A stretch of 64,000 bases of DNA from Bathynomus jamesi (Eukaryota; Arthropoda; Malacostraca; Isopoda; Cirolanidae), in contig JAJOZX010005620.1 of assembly GCA_023014485.1 (NCBI GenBank), positions 213,501 through 277,500 of the forward strand, given 5' to 3'. The first letter of the stretch is position 1; each line of letters starts with the position of its first letter. This document shows, piece by piece, positions 41,531-53,216 of the stretch. The position numbers were made by a program, and so were the translations under genes. A model generated the notes under the pieces. The model searched no databases. It was not told the origin of the DNA and was given only the letters and a program-made list of their open reading frames with translations.

Positions 41531-44175
41531 AGGGTGGTCCTCAAGCATAGGGGGGGATTTTCAAACGTATATTTCTCTTGCTCCCAGGGTCTCAATCTGT
41601 GAGGTTATGCATAAAAACACTGTGGTTAAAATGTCATTGAGAAATAATAATATTTACCCTGTGCTCAAGAAGGTTGAAGTTATGCCCCTATGTGGGCTGT
41701 TGACACGCCTTGCTGAGAGGGTCGGATTGTGGTTGGTGTTGCTCTCACCGTTGACAGATTAGTTTTTTTTTTTGGCTTGCCTTTAGAATTCGTATTAAAC
41801 GTTTCCAATGTATCTTCCCCAGGTGTTATTTTGGTGAAATGGCCAGTACACGTTCAAAAGACTTCCTTGTGACGCCAGTCTCTGCACTCACGGGGAGCAA
41901 GCTGCCGTCCATCGGCGATGTCCTCGGCCTGACTCTGCACAAGCTGAGCATGAAGGCGACGACGAGGGAGGCTGTCACGGCCATTGCTGATGAAGTGCTT
42001 ATCTTGTGGATGAAAGCGCGGATTCCAATGACGAGACGAGACCACATCACTGAGAAGCTAGAGAAGTTGTATGGCGAATACAAGCTTCTCAAGAAGAACA
42101 AGAATCGACACTCAGATGCCCAGATTGCACGGGAAGCCTCCTTCCAGCAGATGTTCTGCAACCTCTTCGATGTCACCCACGCTGACGCACTGAACATGAT
42201 GAACATCGAGGAGGACAAGGCCTTCCTGATCGCCCAATGAGAACCCGGCCACAGGGGGACCAGGAGAGGAGCTGATGTGGTCCTGGCTCGCACAGAGCAC
42301 AATGTTGCGCAGCGGAGGGAGGCTGAACAACGCCGTTGGCGCTGTGCGACTGAAGAAATGGCCACTACTTCTCAAACAGCAGAATTGGCCTCTTCCAGCT
42401 CAAGCTCTTCACCCCCCAGCGACTCTCCCACCCGTGGTGCTGTTGGAGGTTGCAGCCCACCCAAGCGCAGTTGGCCAGCAAATATCATTTCACCAGCACT
42501 GGCGGCTAGCTTGGACTGCACGAAGCTGACCGACCGCGATGCCATTTACGTGCTCGGTGAGACGGCTCTGTCCCTTGGCCACAACATTGATGAATTGAAC
42601 ATCAACCAGTCGTCCATACGGCGCCAGAGGATGGCGCAACGCCAACAAGTTGCCACTCAGCTCAAGGAGCCCTTCCATCGAGAAGCTGCGCTCGTTGTTC
42701 ACTGGGATGGGAAGCTGATGGCGGATCTGACATCCAAGGAACAGGTTGATCGACTCCCGATCCTGGTCTCTTGTGGCGGCGAGGTGCAGCTCCTCCAGGT
42801 CGCCAAGCTCGGTTCCGGTACTGGTGCAAACTGTGCCAAAGCTGTGGTGGAAGCTCTGCGAGACTGGGGATTGGATGACAAAGTTGGTGCCCTCTCGTTC
42901 GACACTACGGCTTCAAACACGGGAAAGAACAAAGGTGCATGCGTGCTGATCGAACAGGAACTTGGGAGAAGCCTCCTCTATCTGGCATGTCGTCACCATG
43001 TCCTGGAGCTTCTTGTCAGTGCAGTTTTCACGGAAGTCCTTGGACAGTCGTTGGCACCCGAGGTTCAGCTCTTCAAGCGATTCAAGGCGCAATGGGAGTT
43101 TGTGAACCAAGAAGATTACGACCACGTCATGAGTGATGCCAACGCTCGTCAAATCATCGAGGAGGATGCAGACTCCATCATCGAGTTCTGCAAGAAGGCC
43201 TTGCAGAAAGGTCACCCCCGGGATGATTATTTGGAGCTCTTGGAACTCACCATTATCTTCCTCGGCGGAGTGCCCCCCCCGTGGGATTCGGTTCCGAGCG
43301 CCCGGTGCGATGCACCAGGCCCGCTGGATGTCGAAGGTGTTGTACGCCCTGAAGGTATGGATGTTCCGGCGGTAGTTACGGCTCACAGCCAAGGAAGAGG
43401 CTGGAGTTCGGCGCCTGAGCATGTTCGCCATGAAGTTCTGGCTCCTCCAGGCTCTGGAAAAATACGAAGACAAGGAGGTGGCGAAAGCAGCCAAGTCGAA
43501 ATTCGCCAACCACCTATGGTACTTGTCCGAGGAGTTGGTGGCCCTGGCTCTCTTCGACGACGATGTTCCTCTGGAAATGAAGAAGGCGATGACTGCTGCG
43601 ATGTTGGAGGAGCCAATGGAGGAAGACGACCCACCCAAGAGAGCGTCGGTCCTGGCGTACTCTTCCCTGTCATTAGAGACATTCGTGACGGGGAGGACTC
43701 GCCAGTTCTTCGACCAACTCCAATTGCGACGTGGATTCCTGGAACAAGATGTGTCAAAATGGCCGGACAGCGAGCAATTCCAAGCGGCTGCCGAGGTGGT
43801 CCAGAACCTGTCCATGACGTTGGCACAAGAATACAACAGGCACCACACGAAGAAGGAGGACCAGCTGCAGTACATGCTCCTGGGTGTTGCAGAGCACTGG
43901 AAGAAATTCCTGGATGCTCAGAAGGCCACGCTGCGAACCGGGTGACAATGAGTGGGGTCAGCACCCATGAGACCCCCCCCCCCCCTGAGCGGCTAATACC
44001 CTTAAATGGGGGGGACCCGGAGGCTGGTATACCCTATAAACTTCAACCTTCATGAGCACAGGGTAAATATTATTATTTCTCAATGAAATTTTAACCACAG
44101 TGTTTTTATGGGTAACCTCACAGATTGAGGCCCTGGGAGCTGAATAATTCCAATTTTCAATTTTGAGGACCACCC
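41530..44175 (+). mobile_element. GC-rich hAT-like element with TAGGGTGGTCC termini
   Basis: It begins TAGGGTGGTCCTCAA and ends TTGAGGACCACCCTA, with a subterminal inverted repeat of about 140 bp (both ends contain AACCACAGTGTTTTTA-like and AGCACAGGGTAAAT-like text). Flanks are ATATAGTC and ATATACAC, 6 of 8 identical. The coding region is markedly GC-rich against its surroundings and against the 28-kb relative. It encodes one transposase interrupted by only a few lesions. Confidence 0.8.
41839..43942 (+). pseudogene. Transposase of the GC-rich hAT-like element
   Basis: It starts MASTRSKDFLVTPVSALTGS. SKLPSIGDVLGLTLHKLSM, LWMKARIPMTRRDHI and LYGEYKLLKKNKNR precede an in-frame TGA at 42238-42240; the same frame resumes directly. 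Then LTDRDAIYVLGETALSLGHN, ALVVHWDGKLM (proposed first catalytic Asp), KVGALSFDTTASNTGKNKGA (second), LLYLACRHHVLELL and LFKRFKAQWEF. At a run of eight C near 43270 the frame changes; the new frame reads RFRAPGAMHQARWMSKVLYA, a TAG at 43373, then MFAMKFWLLQALEKYED and KSKFANHLWYLSEELVALAL. The end reads VVQNLSMTLAQEYNRHHTKK EDQLQ-like. The ND-x-x-ERG block present in both relatives is missing there, apparently by a short deletion. Confidence 0.78.
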
Positions 44176-44192
44176 TAATATACACATACATA

Positions 44193-45614
44193 TATATCGT
44201 CCCACCTCACCAAAGTATTTGAAAGAATAGTTTGACAGAAAATTTATGATTTCCTGGAGACACGGGAAAGATTCAATGAAAATCAGCATGGATTCCGATC
44301 AGGTAGATCATGCCTATCACAACTAATAGAGCACTACAACAACATCCTAGATGCATTGGAAGGCAATGACAACTACGATGTTATATACACAGATTTTGCT
44401 AAAGCTTTCGATAATGTGACCATGGTATAATAGCACAAAATTAAGACATGGGAATAACAGGCAAAGTTGGAAAATGGATCTACAACTTCCTTAGTGATCG
44501 TCTGCAGGTCGTCAAAATTCAAGGTATATCATCATCAGAATTACGCAGCTCAGCACCACAAGGGACAGTACTGGCCCCACTCCTGTTCATTATCATGCTA
44601 ACAGACATAGACAGTGGAGTAAACAGCAATAATATAGTAACATCCTTTGCAGATGATACAAAGATCAGCAGAAAAATCAGCGATGTACATGACATGGAGG
44701 CCTTGCAGAGAGAGACGAACAAAATATACAAATGGTCAGAAGACAACATGTCATTCAATGGCGAGAAATTTCAGCTCTTGAGATATGGTAGAAAAGAAGA
44801 ACTTAAACAGACTGTATATTATGCTCCAGATAGGAAATTCAGAGAAGCATGAAAGCGATTGATCTTGGGATGATAATGACAGATGTGAAATTCAAACACA
44901 AAATCAGATAGTGATAAATAAAGCAGAGAGAGTTGCCAGACAGGTTCTAAGAACGTTCAAAAGAAGGGACAGGACAGTAATGATTCCCCTGCTAAAAACA
45001 CTGATTATACCAAAACTTGAATACTGCTCAGTTTTGATGTCCCCATATAAAAGGAAGAAACTAATAAACTAGAAGAAACGCAAAGGCATTTCAGAGCCAA
45101 GATTGATGGCTGCAAAGAACTCAACTACTGGGAAAGACTACGTAAACTAAATCTATACTCACTGGAAAGAAGAGAAGTACATCATAATCTACATATGGAA
45201 AATGATAGAAAAACTGGTACCAAACCTAAAAATAAACCCAATTACCATTCAAACACTGGAAAATAGGAAAGGCAGAATGTGTAGTGTTCCTAAATTAAAG
45301 GCCCGACAAGGGACCTCCTCAACCCTGAAGGAAAATAGCTTGGTTGTCAGGGGGCCAAGACTTTTCAACCAGCTTCCTAAGGACCTCAGAAATGTAACGG
45401 GGGTCAAAGTTGAAGTCTTCAAGAAAAGACTGGATGCCTGGCTCAGGACAGTACCAGATGAGCCAGGCGTGCCTGGCTATGTACGGTGGAGCGCGCAAGA
45501 AAGCAACTCGCTCCTCCACCAGGCCAGACTTAAGAGGCGGGGCCACCAGCTTGACCTCCGTGTGAAGAGAGACCAATGCACGAAACATAAGGTTCATAAG
45601 GTATTGCTGCAGTA
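44193..45614 (+). pseudogene. CR1/Jockey-like LINE, reverse transcriptase to 3' end
   Basis: Directly right of the hAT-like element the frame reads SHLTKVFERIV, ENQHGFRSGRSCLSQLIEHY and VIYTDFAKAFDNV, then GITGKVGKWIYNFLSDRLQV, SAPQGTVLAPLLFIIMLTDI and VTSFADDTKISRKI with the two catalytic Asp. NLYSLERRE and, at 45202-45615, GPRLFNQLPKDLRNVTGVKV and TVPDEPGVPGYVRW give the usual LINE C-terminus. Frameshifts separate the pieces. The endonuclease is absent: 5' truncated. It resembles in pattern the pieces at 46.9-47.9 kb and 56.9-57.9 kb. Confidence 0.85.
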
Positions 45615-45619
45615 GCTGC

Positions 45620-45966
45620 ATAGGCTGTAGTCCCCAAGTATCTGTTTTGTCGAACCACCCAGCACCTTTTCACGTTTCTGGGTTTGGGATAGTCAAGAGA
45701 CTGGTCAAAGATGTAATCTCCTCTGGTATCTAGGAATGCCTCTCTGGTCAATGGTTTGTTTCCAAGAGATTATTCAGGTCCAACTCGCACGTTAACTGTA
45801 AAGGACTTCCCCTAATTCAGGTGTCTCAATCTGACTCTCTACTGAGTAGGAGAACCAACCACTCAGAGTCCAAGAAAGGGCTAGAATTCAAAGGTAGACC
45901 TAATAGAAGTAAACTGTGTGTTTTTCTCTATTATATCTGAAATAAACAACTATTCAGTGTGACAGT
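45620..45966. other. No recognised feature
   Basis: Spacer between a LINE end and the minisatellite. Only short frames occur. Nothing supports a gene or RNA. Confidence 0.5.
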
Positions 45967-46421
45967 ATGAATGCCCAGTTAGGTCAACTGAATGCCCAGT
46001 TAGGTCAACTGAATGCCCAGTTAGGTCAACTGAATGCCCAGTTAGGTCAACTGAATGCCCAGTTAGGTCAACTGAATGCCCAGTTAGGTCAACTGAATGC
46101 CCAGTAGGTCAACTGAATGCCCAGTTAGGTAACTGAATGCCCAGTTAGGTCAACTGAATGCCCAGTTAGGTCAACTGAATGCCCAGTTAGGTCAACTGAA
46201 TGCCCAGTTAGGTCAACTGAATGCCCAGTTAGGTCAACTGAATGCCCAGTTAGGTCAACTGAATGCCCAGTTAGGTCAACTGAATGCCCAGTTAGGTCAA
46301 CTGAATGCCCAGTTAGGTCAACTGAATGCCCAGTTAGGTCAACTGAATGCCCAGTTAGGTCAACTGAATGCCCAGTTAGGTCAACTGAATGCCCAGTTAG
46401 GTCAACTGAATGCCCAGTATA
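45967..46421. repeat. 21-bp minisatellite, about 21 units
   Basis: The unit GAATGCCCAGTTAGGTCAACT is repeated head to tail with near-perfect identity. Two units have one-base deletions (near 46103 and 46128). The first units, from ATG at 45967, would read as repeats of NAQLGQL until the first deletion breaks the frame. Confidence 0.97.
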
Positions 46422-46481
46422 CTATACAGCCTTGATGATTAGTTAGGTTAAGTCATGATATTTTCATTAGTTTAAATAAAA

Positions 46482-46665
46482 ATGATGAGAGCAAACTTTT
46501 TTTGGTTAATTTTGAGGTGTTTCATATGAAATGGCCATCTGTTTCCTATGCAAATGTGTAGTTTTCAAGATTATGATATCTCAAAAACTACATATTTGCA
46601 CACGAAAAGGATGACAGATTCATGCAAAACACCTCAAAATTTACCAGAAAAGTTTGTTTTCATCA
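46482..46665. repeat. Foldback element, about 180 bp
   Basis: The left arm ATGATGAGAGCAAACTTTTT with TTAATTTTGAGGTGTTT is matched in inverse by AAACACCTCAAAATTTACCA and AAGTTTGTTTTCATCAT. The inner part also pairs (TGCAAATGTGTAGTTTT with AAAACTACATATTTGCA). The whole could fold into one hairpin, typical of a MITE. Confidence 0.75.
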
Positions 46666-46849
46666 TAAAAACAGACTGGGTGTAAAAACGAATAATTACC
46701 CCAAAGTTTTGAAGTTAATGTACAGATAGTAGATGTGTGACAATCTGCAATTAGCAGAGATCAATTGGATCTTAATTTTGCATATAACTGTATTTATGGT
46801 TTATTTATATTAACAGTAGACACACCCAGATGGGCCGAAGGGCCCCCTA

Positions 46850-47890
46850 GTGTGCCCACTATAAAATTATTACCATGTTACTAAGACCAATTACAGAAAA
46901 AGAAGACTGTGTAAAGCTACAAAAAGATCTACAAACTATATATGCATGGGCAGATGCAAACAATATGGCCTTCAATGAAGACAAATTTGAACTAATTAAG
47001 TATGGACCAAATAAATACCTGAAAGAACAATTCAACTACACTGGACCCACATGAAAAAATATTGTACAAACTGATCATGTCAGGGATCTAGGGATTATAT
47101 TATCTGAAGATGCAACATTCAACAGGCACATTGACAAAGTAACCTCATCATGCAAACAACTAATAGGATATATACTGAGGACATTCAGAACTAGGGACAG
47201 TATGACCATGCTTACCCTGTGGAAATCACTTGTCCTTCCACGTATTGACTACTGCTCTCAATTATGGTTTCCCCACAAACAAAATGAATTGCAAAAAATT
47301 GAGGGCCTACAAAGAACCTTTACCTCGTATATTAAACAACCTGATGGGCAACAGGTGAGTAAAAACAAATTAAATTACTGGGATAGGCTCAGAGGCCTCA
47401 ACCTTTATTCCATAGAGAGAAGGTTTGAGAGATACATCCTAATCTACACCTGGAAAATTCTAGAAGGGCTTTTAGTTGCTCCCAATACTGAACCAATTGT
47501 GCCCACCTTAACAAGAACTGGAAGAATGTGCAAAAAATATCACCTCCCACCAAACAGTCTGAGAAGGATTCAAACCCTTCAATATAATAGTATCTCTAGG
47601 CAGGGTTCTCTCGTCTGTTTAACTCCTTGCCTCAGTACCTTAGAGATATAAGTGCAGTCCTAGTAGATACTTTTAAAAAATACTTGGACATGTTTTTAGC
47701 CAACATACCCGACCAACCCACAGTGTCAGGGTATTCCTCTGCCAGACCAGCCCCCACAAATTCAATAAGGGACCAAATCATATGGCAGGGGTGAGAGAAA
47801 AGAGGGGTGGCGACCCCATCATGGCCCCATCTCAGGGGGCACTGAGCGGACTTCGAGGGAGCAGCACACCCTTGAGGCAGAAGCACTTTA
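46850..47890 (+). pseudogene. CR1/Jockey-like LINE, RT palm to 3' end
   Basis: It opens after the ADD block: ITEKEDCVKLQKDLQTIYAW and NNMAFNEDKFELIKYG. Then VRDLGIILSEDATFNRHIDK, SLVLPRIDYCSQLWFPHKQN, LQRTFTSYIKQPDGQQ, NYWDRLRGLNLYSIERRFER and SARPAPTNSIRDQIIWQG follow (47202-47651 plus continuation in another frame). A frame change occurs near 47630. Ends in TTTAAGGTAAATTTAAGGTAAATT near 47890, a short repeated tail as in CR1-type LINEs. The N-terminal half is missing. Confidence 0.85.
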
Positions 47891-47987
47891 AGGTAAATTT
47901 AAGGTAAATTACCATAAAAGTTTGTTTAACACAGCTAGTTAATAAAATTATCAGTAAATTTATAGTATTATACCTGTCTCCCTTTGG

Positions 47988-48192
47988 AGGTGAAATTTAT
48001 GTTTTTCTATGGTTTTTGTTGTGTTTTGAATGAATCTGACCTTCAAAACCATCGGAAATGACTCGTTTTTGAGATACACCCCCCCCAGCAGTCAATGTGG
48101 GGGAAATCACAGAAAACGAGTCATTTCCGATGGTTTTGAAGGTCAGATTCGTTCAAAACATCAAAAACTATAGGAAAAACAAATTTCACCTT
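47988..48192. repeat. Foldback element, about 205 bp, near-perfect arms
   Basis: Arms of about 85 bases (AGGTGAAATTTATGTTTTTC ... GGAAATGACTCGTTTT and inverse) enclose a short loop with a run of eight C. Pairing is almost complete. Such structure marks a MITE or a recent inverted duplication. Confidence 0.85.
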
Positions 48193-48249
48193 CAAAATTA
48201 ACCTAACCTATCCTAAAAGAAAAATAGGAATTACCTTTAAAATCTAAGA

Positions 48250-50300
48250 CAGAATAATCACAGTACCATCTTTTCTTCATTTTAACCCATCACGGATTAT
48301 TCAAACGATGCATAAATGTTCCTGGAAATTCCTGGAATTGCATACCTTTCCAGTTTTTTTTTTTGCAATGATCGGATTGTTCTTGCTAGATATATATTAT
48401 TATGCATCATTTTAATGAGAAAGAAATGTACTTCAATATTATGTTTATTAAATTCTCCTAAAATAATTATATAAGACCAAAGTAATGGTCTGACGTTGGA
48501 AGAAAAAAAAAGTAGAGAAATTTAGTCTTGGAGGCCTCTTAGCAAGACACGTTTCCCATCAAAATTAATTTTCTTTACTCATTTAGCTCCAAATTTTATG
48601 GGTAACTTGCATATCTAAAAAGAAAATGAGTTTCACTGTCTCAATAAATATAAAGTAATGTTTTTTGAAAGCGCTATCGCTATTGGCCTATCCTAAAGTA
48701 TTGATACCTACACCCCGATACACTTGAATCATTACACACGATGTCAGTATCACTTTAAGACATTATTGTATAGAAATAAGGTAACACAAGTACTACAAAA
48801 AATAAATAAAAAGTACCCACAAACAAATCTGTAGTGAAACAAAAAAAAAAAAAGGCAAAACAGACCACGTGACCCTGAACCAATTAGCGGCCATTATACT
48901 CTATGGATTTCACGACCCTAAACCAATTGGGAGTCAGTTTTCTTAGATTCTACTCGTTTCAGCTGATTAATTCTTACTTACAATTGGTCAGAAATGGTGG
49001 AAGACACGCCTACATATTCAAAATTAACCAATTATGACATAATTTATGAATTATGTATTAATGATGTTACGCGTCTCTTACAGCGATGCGAAGATCTATG
49101 GAACGAGTGAAGCGTCATTTTCCGCGATGCGAAGATTTGATGGGTTAAGCACAACGTAACTTTTTCTACAATGCCACAGTTTCTGGTCTTGACGATATGT
49201 ACACTCCATTTTACAATGTGGACACTTCACTACTGTCAGTAGAACACCGTGAGCACGCAGAAACAACACTTTTTTCTAAATTTTCATAGAAAGCGACAAT
49301 ACAGCGGTAATAATCAAACGAACACATGTCACACAAAGCCATTCCGGTAGCAAACTAATTCAAATTCGAAATGGATGGAGCACTCTGATTGGGCAGACAT
49401 GTGACGTCAACACAAACGAACACACAAACGAACGTACGAACACGCACTAGATACACACCAAAAAAACGTTTATATCTCGAAAACGAAGCATTTGCGACGG
49501 AAACGCTATAGAAGAAAAGTGTCTTAGAATTAAAAAATCTACCTAATGAATGTATAATAATTGCTGGACGTTAGACGGGTGTAATACTATAATAATACCA
49601 AATTATCTACAGAGCTACCAAATTATTAGAATAATATAGACTATGCTGCTAATTTACTTTAACTCACCAATTTTAAAATTAGTTTTTGATGATATCATCA
49701 GACACGCTTTTAAGGCCTACGAGTAGCCTACCCTTGTCCCTAGGTCTCGTTTAAGGGATACGATACGAGAAGATAAGGCGATTTCTTCTGGTCCAACCAA
49801 GTCTTTTTCCTTTTCATTCAAAACTTGACTTGAGGTTACAGTCTTTCACTGATTGAAACAAAGTCTGCCGTGTTATTTTCTTCCAAAACTCAATACCCAC
49901 TAGAATAAAATTTTTATCTGGTTTTGCCGATGCTAGTTCCGGGAGATGGTGAGAGAAGATACAAGTCACTTTTTTGTAAACAAATAACTTTCGAGTTACG
50001 ATGGAATGCGTGTCAGCTTTTGGAACAGGTTGTCGTTCCAAAGTTTGCTCCAACAATGTTCCTATCGTTTGTTTGTCTTGCAATTAAGTCTATTTTTTGC
50101 CATAATTCCTGTTATGAAAATAGTGTGCATTTTGGGTAGCTTTTGCTTAATTTTAAGTTATACGGCTTCTCATACAAAACTGGCTTTTAGAGTATAAGCT
50201 CAAGGTACATTTTCGATCCTGGCCCATTGAGCTAGGACGAAAATTAACGCAAATTGATTTAGGCTCTTGAAGTCTTGATTAGCCTAGGTAATCTCTCCTT
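48250..50300. other. Mostly featureless, mildly structured DNA
   Basis: Two related direct stretches occur at 48866-48960 (GACCCTGAACCAATTAGCGG and GACCCTAAACCAATTGGGAG) and GCGATGCGAAGAT twice at 49083-49140. Frames at 49814-50139 on both strands show no known domain. No repeat family or RNA was recognised. Confidence 0.4.
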
Positions 50301-50319
50301 TTCTGTGTTCTGCAGGCAC

Positions 50320-50386
50320 CATGGAGAACGCAATAGATATGGACGAGTCTTTGGAAACAGGGGCTCCTCCAGTGGGGGTGGCTGAG
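50320..50386 (+). CDS. Candidate coding exon of an unidentified gene
   Basis: A polypyrimidine tract and TTCTGCAG lead into GCACCATGG, a strong vertebrate/invertebrate-type start context. The frame is MENAIDMDESLETGAPPVGV-AE, followed by a possible donor GAG/GTGACT. The composition is unlike the flanking AT-rich DNA. I cannot name the protein and no second exon was found, so this is a low-confidence call. Confidence 0.25.
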
Positions 50387-50637
50387 GTGACTAGCCATTT
50401 TTATGTACAAGAGAACATTTTTATGTACAAAAGATATTATCTTATGTTCTTTGAAAGCATGGCAAAATATGTAGCTCATCAATGAGCGAAATAGACACCA
50501 GAAAACGTTCTTTAGAAGCTATTTGAGGCAGATTTTGGCACCAGCCACCCCCCTCACCCAAATCCTGGAGGACACCGGAAGGTAGTTTAGCAGCCCCGGA
50601 GGGTTCTGCTCAACTGAACAGTCGGTGATGTAGGACT

Positions 50638-50972
50638 CGAAACCTTTTTTTCTGGTCTCGGTCTCGGCCATGGTAGTGTTGACTACAGCACTGCAGGGCT
50701 CAAGTACAACGCATATTCATTTTGTTTTAAGTAGGCAATTAGCTGCCGAAAAATGTCACAAACAATGAATTTGTGAATAAATTATGATTAAATTTTGCAA
50801 TTGTCACTTGATAACCTCTTTAGAATCTCTATTCCTGAATGTGAAATACAGAGCTTAGGAATTAGGCATTACACAACAGTGAATACATGCAAAAATTGCA
50901 TATCGTCTCGGTCTCGAAACCATTTTTTCTGGTCACGTCTAGGCCATGGTGGTCTCGACTACATCAATGTAA
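50638..50972. repeat. Diverged direct repeat pair of about 60 bp
   Basis: GGTCTCGGTCTCGGCCATGG with neighbouring TTTTTTTCTG and GACTAC at 50638-50690 recurs as GGTCACGTCTAGGCCATGG and GACTAC at 50905-50970. The GGTCTCGGTCTCG style resembles the repetitive termini of some hAT elements but no inverted ends were found. Confidence 0.4.
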
Positions 50973-50974
50973 GC

Positions 50975-52139
50975 AGTTGTAAAATATCAGTATCGGTTGA
51001 TACTCACGCCACTCACAGTGTAGGTATATAAACAGTGCTAGGCCTCCGGCATTTTCAGCCAGCACGGAAATCTGACTGAGTCAGCGAGCAGCTGTTGACC
51101 CTTAGTGACTCTTGACTCTGATCCCTCAAAGTAGAGTCATTTGTTCCTCCGTTTTCTTTTTACGTCATTGCTGATGTCATTATTCAAATGGAAGTTTCTA
51201 CATTGTTACAGAGTACCGCGACATACTTTAAAGACATTTTACATTTATTTACAATATACAACTTTATATTATAGTATTGAATTTTAGGTGTAATCTACTG
51301 AATGTATCATGTGGGTCTTATGAAAATACTATATAAGGCTATGGGTTGATTGCCTGTACCCTCATCCGTTGGAAATTTCCAGCAGACTTCAGTGGAGAGT
51401 TACCGACAAAAGCCCTATGTTTCTTCGTTAGAGAGTTATGTATGTGTAGGTCTTCAAAGGACCTCTTTATATTTAATTGTTTTCGGGATTTGGACTACCT
51501 ATATGTGAAGAAAGGAATTGCCTTACCTTAATATTTCGCTGGGCCTTAGTTTGCTTCAATGTAGGGCGTGACGATCTTCTTCGATGTAGGCCCGTTACGA
51601 TGGAGCCTACACTGCGATGACACTTTGTTACTAATATAGGCAGTCACGAATTAAACCCCTGAAGGAATAGGCCTATCCTTTTTTATAGTTATTAGGTTTT
51701 ATATTATAAGGTATTCACTCAGAACTTTAGGGAAGACGAAGCACATCTTCCCTGTTTAAAGCGTTCGCTGTAACATAAAGAGCTCCGAGCCAGCGCCGCT
51801 ATAATATATCTTCGTATTTTAGTATAAATTGCTGATTCGGCAAAGGTTGTTGACTCCTTCTCTCTTGTAATTTACATGAGTTAGCAATGGAAAATTTTGA
51901 TCACGTGAAATAATAAATGTTTCTCGTGGTTATGTAGGCCCGACACCTACATACGGGTTCTATGTATGTATGGCAATAATTTCATTCCCATTAGGCTATG
52001 TCGCCAATCCCGAGGCAATTTTGTATAGATATTTAATTCAATTAATTAATAATTTATATTTAATTATGAAGTAAAGGTATCACATACGATACCATGTTGT
52101 AAGCGCCTATAGTTTTTCCATATAGGTCTTTTGAAATGA
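50975..52139. other. No gene recognised
   Basis: A TATA-like TATATAAACAGTGC at 51027 has no coding sequence after it. Frames such as 51346-51531 have no known motif. Otherwise unique-looking AT-rich DNA. Confidence 0.4.
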
Positions 52140-52620
52140 CACATGTAAATACTTAGGTCATGTATTACTCACGAGCTGCGAGATGAACTTGATATTGAGA
52201 GGCAACGTAAAACGCTGTATGTACAGGGTAACATGCCAGTAAGGAAATTTGGTATGTGTTCAGAATCAGTTAAAATTTATCTTTTTAGAACTTACTGTAC
52301 GGCATGGCATACATCCCATCTGTGGTGGAATTATACTACAAAAACTGCTATGAATAAACTCTCTGTTGCTTATAATAATATTTTTCGTATGCTATGTAGG
52401 GAACCAAAATGGTGCAATGCCAGTTTTATGTTTACTCCGCGTAACCTACCTACCAGACAAATGTTAATCCGGAAGAATATATATAATTTCATTACTAGGG
52501 TCCAAAACAGCTCTAATGTGTTATTGTACAATGTCCTGTCTTCAGATACTGTGTACCTCTCACCTATATGGCAGTCTTCGTTCAGACAACTGCTGATTTA
52601 CAATACCTTATTTTTGTAAT
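52140..52620 (+). pseudogene. Non-LTR retrotransposon, C-terminal end of ORF2
   Basis: The reading gives YLGHV, then THELRDELDIERQRKTLYVQ and GNMPVRKFGMCSESVKIYLF, and KLSVAYNNIFRMLC and SFMFTPRNLPTRQMLIRKNI. The series LGH ... D-x-DI-x-RQ ... LY-x-x-GN-M ... RKF-x-x-CS-x-x-VK ... AYNN is the usual C-terminal region following the RT in several LINE clades. One frameshift at about 52165. A different LINE family from those at 44 and 47 kb. Confidence 0.7.
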
Positions 52621-53216
52621 GTAGCAAAGATTATATATGCATATTAAGTTGTGTTATAATAAGCGTTATAGCAAGTGGCTATGTTATAATAAGTGCTAGA
52701 AGATATCTCAGGTAATAACAATATACATAAAATTGTCAGATAATTAATCAAATAGTATGCCAGTATGTTAGGTTAAGTGGCTATGTTGGCCTTATTTTTA
52801 TATTATTTTGTATTAAGTTCAATGTATACGTAAGATTGTATTTGTATGTTAGGTTAAGTGGCTATAGATTGTGAATGATCCGCAATAAAGATGTTTTGTT
52901 TGTTTGTTATGCCCATGTGTATGATCATGTGGATATGTGGATTGTAGTTGGTAGGCAGTTGCAGGGCCGCATTTAGGGGGTGGCGCACCGGGCAAATGTC
53001 TAAGGCCCCGCGCCCGATGAGCCCCGCAAACTTCAATTGAAAAAATTAAACGTCACGTATTTGCCATCTGCGACGAGTTTTACTTTTTCCGGCAGGCGGC
53101 ATGGCATCAGGCATTCTAATATCCGCTTTGATGGTGTTTAATTTGTTGTTCTTGTTAGTGTTATTCATTTCTAATGTTGTTACTAACTTACTTCTTGTTG
53201 TTTCTGTGGCAGATTC

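Noticed and set aside
41330..41548. 72-residue Tyr/Ile-rich frame
   Set aside because: Translation of a TA/CA microsatellite.
42913..43964. Minus-strand frames of 320 and 193 residues in the GC-rich element
   Set aside because: Antisense to a transposase with clear motifs; long only because of GC content.
49814..50139. Overlapping frames on both strands as a host gene
   Set aside because: No domain, no splice support and no codon bias could be seen.
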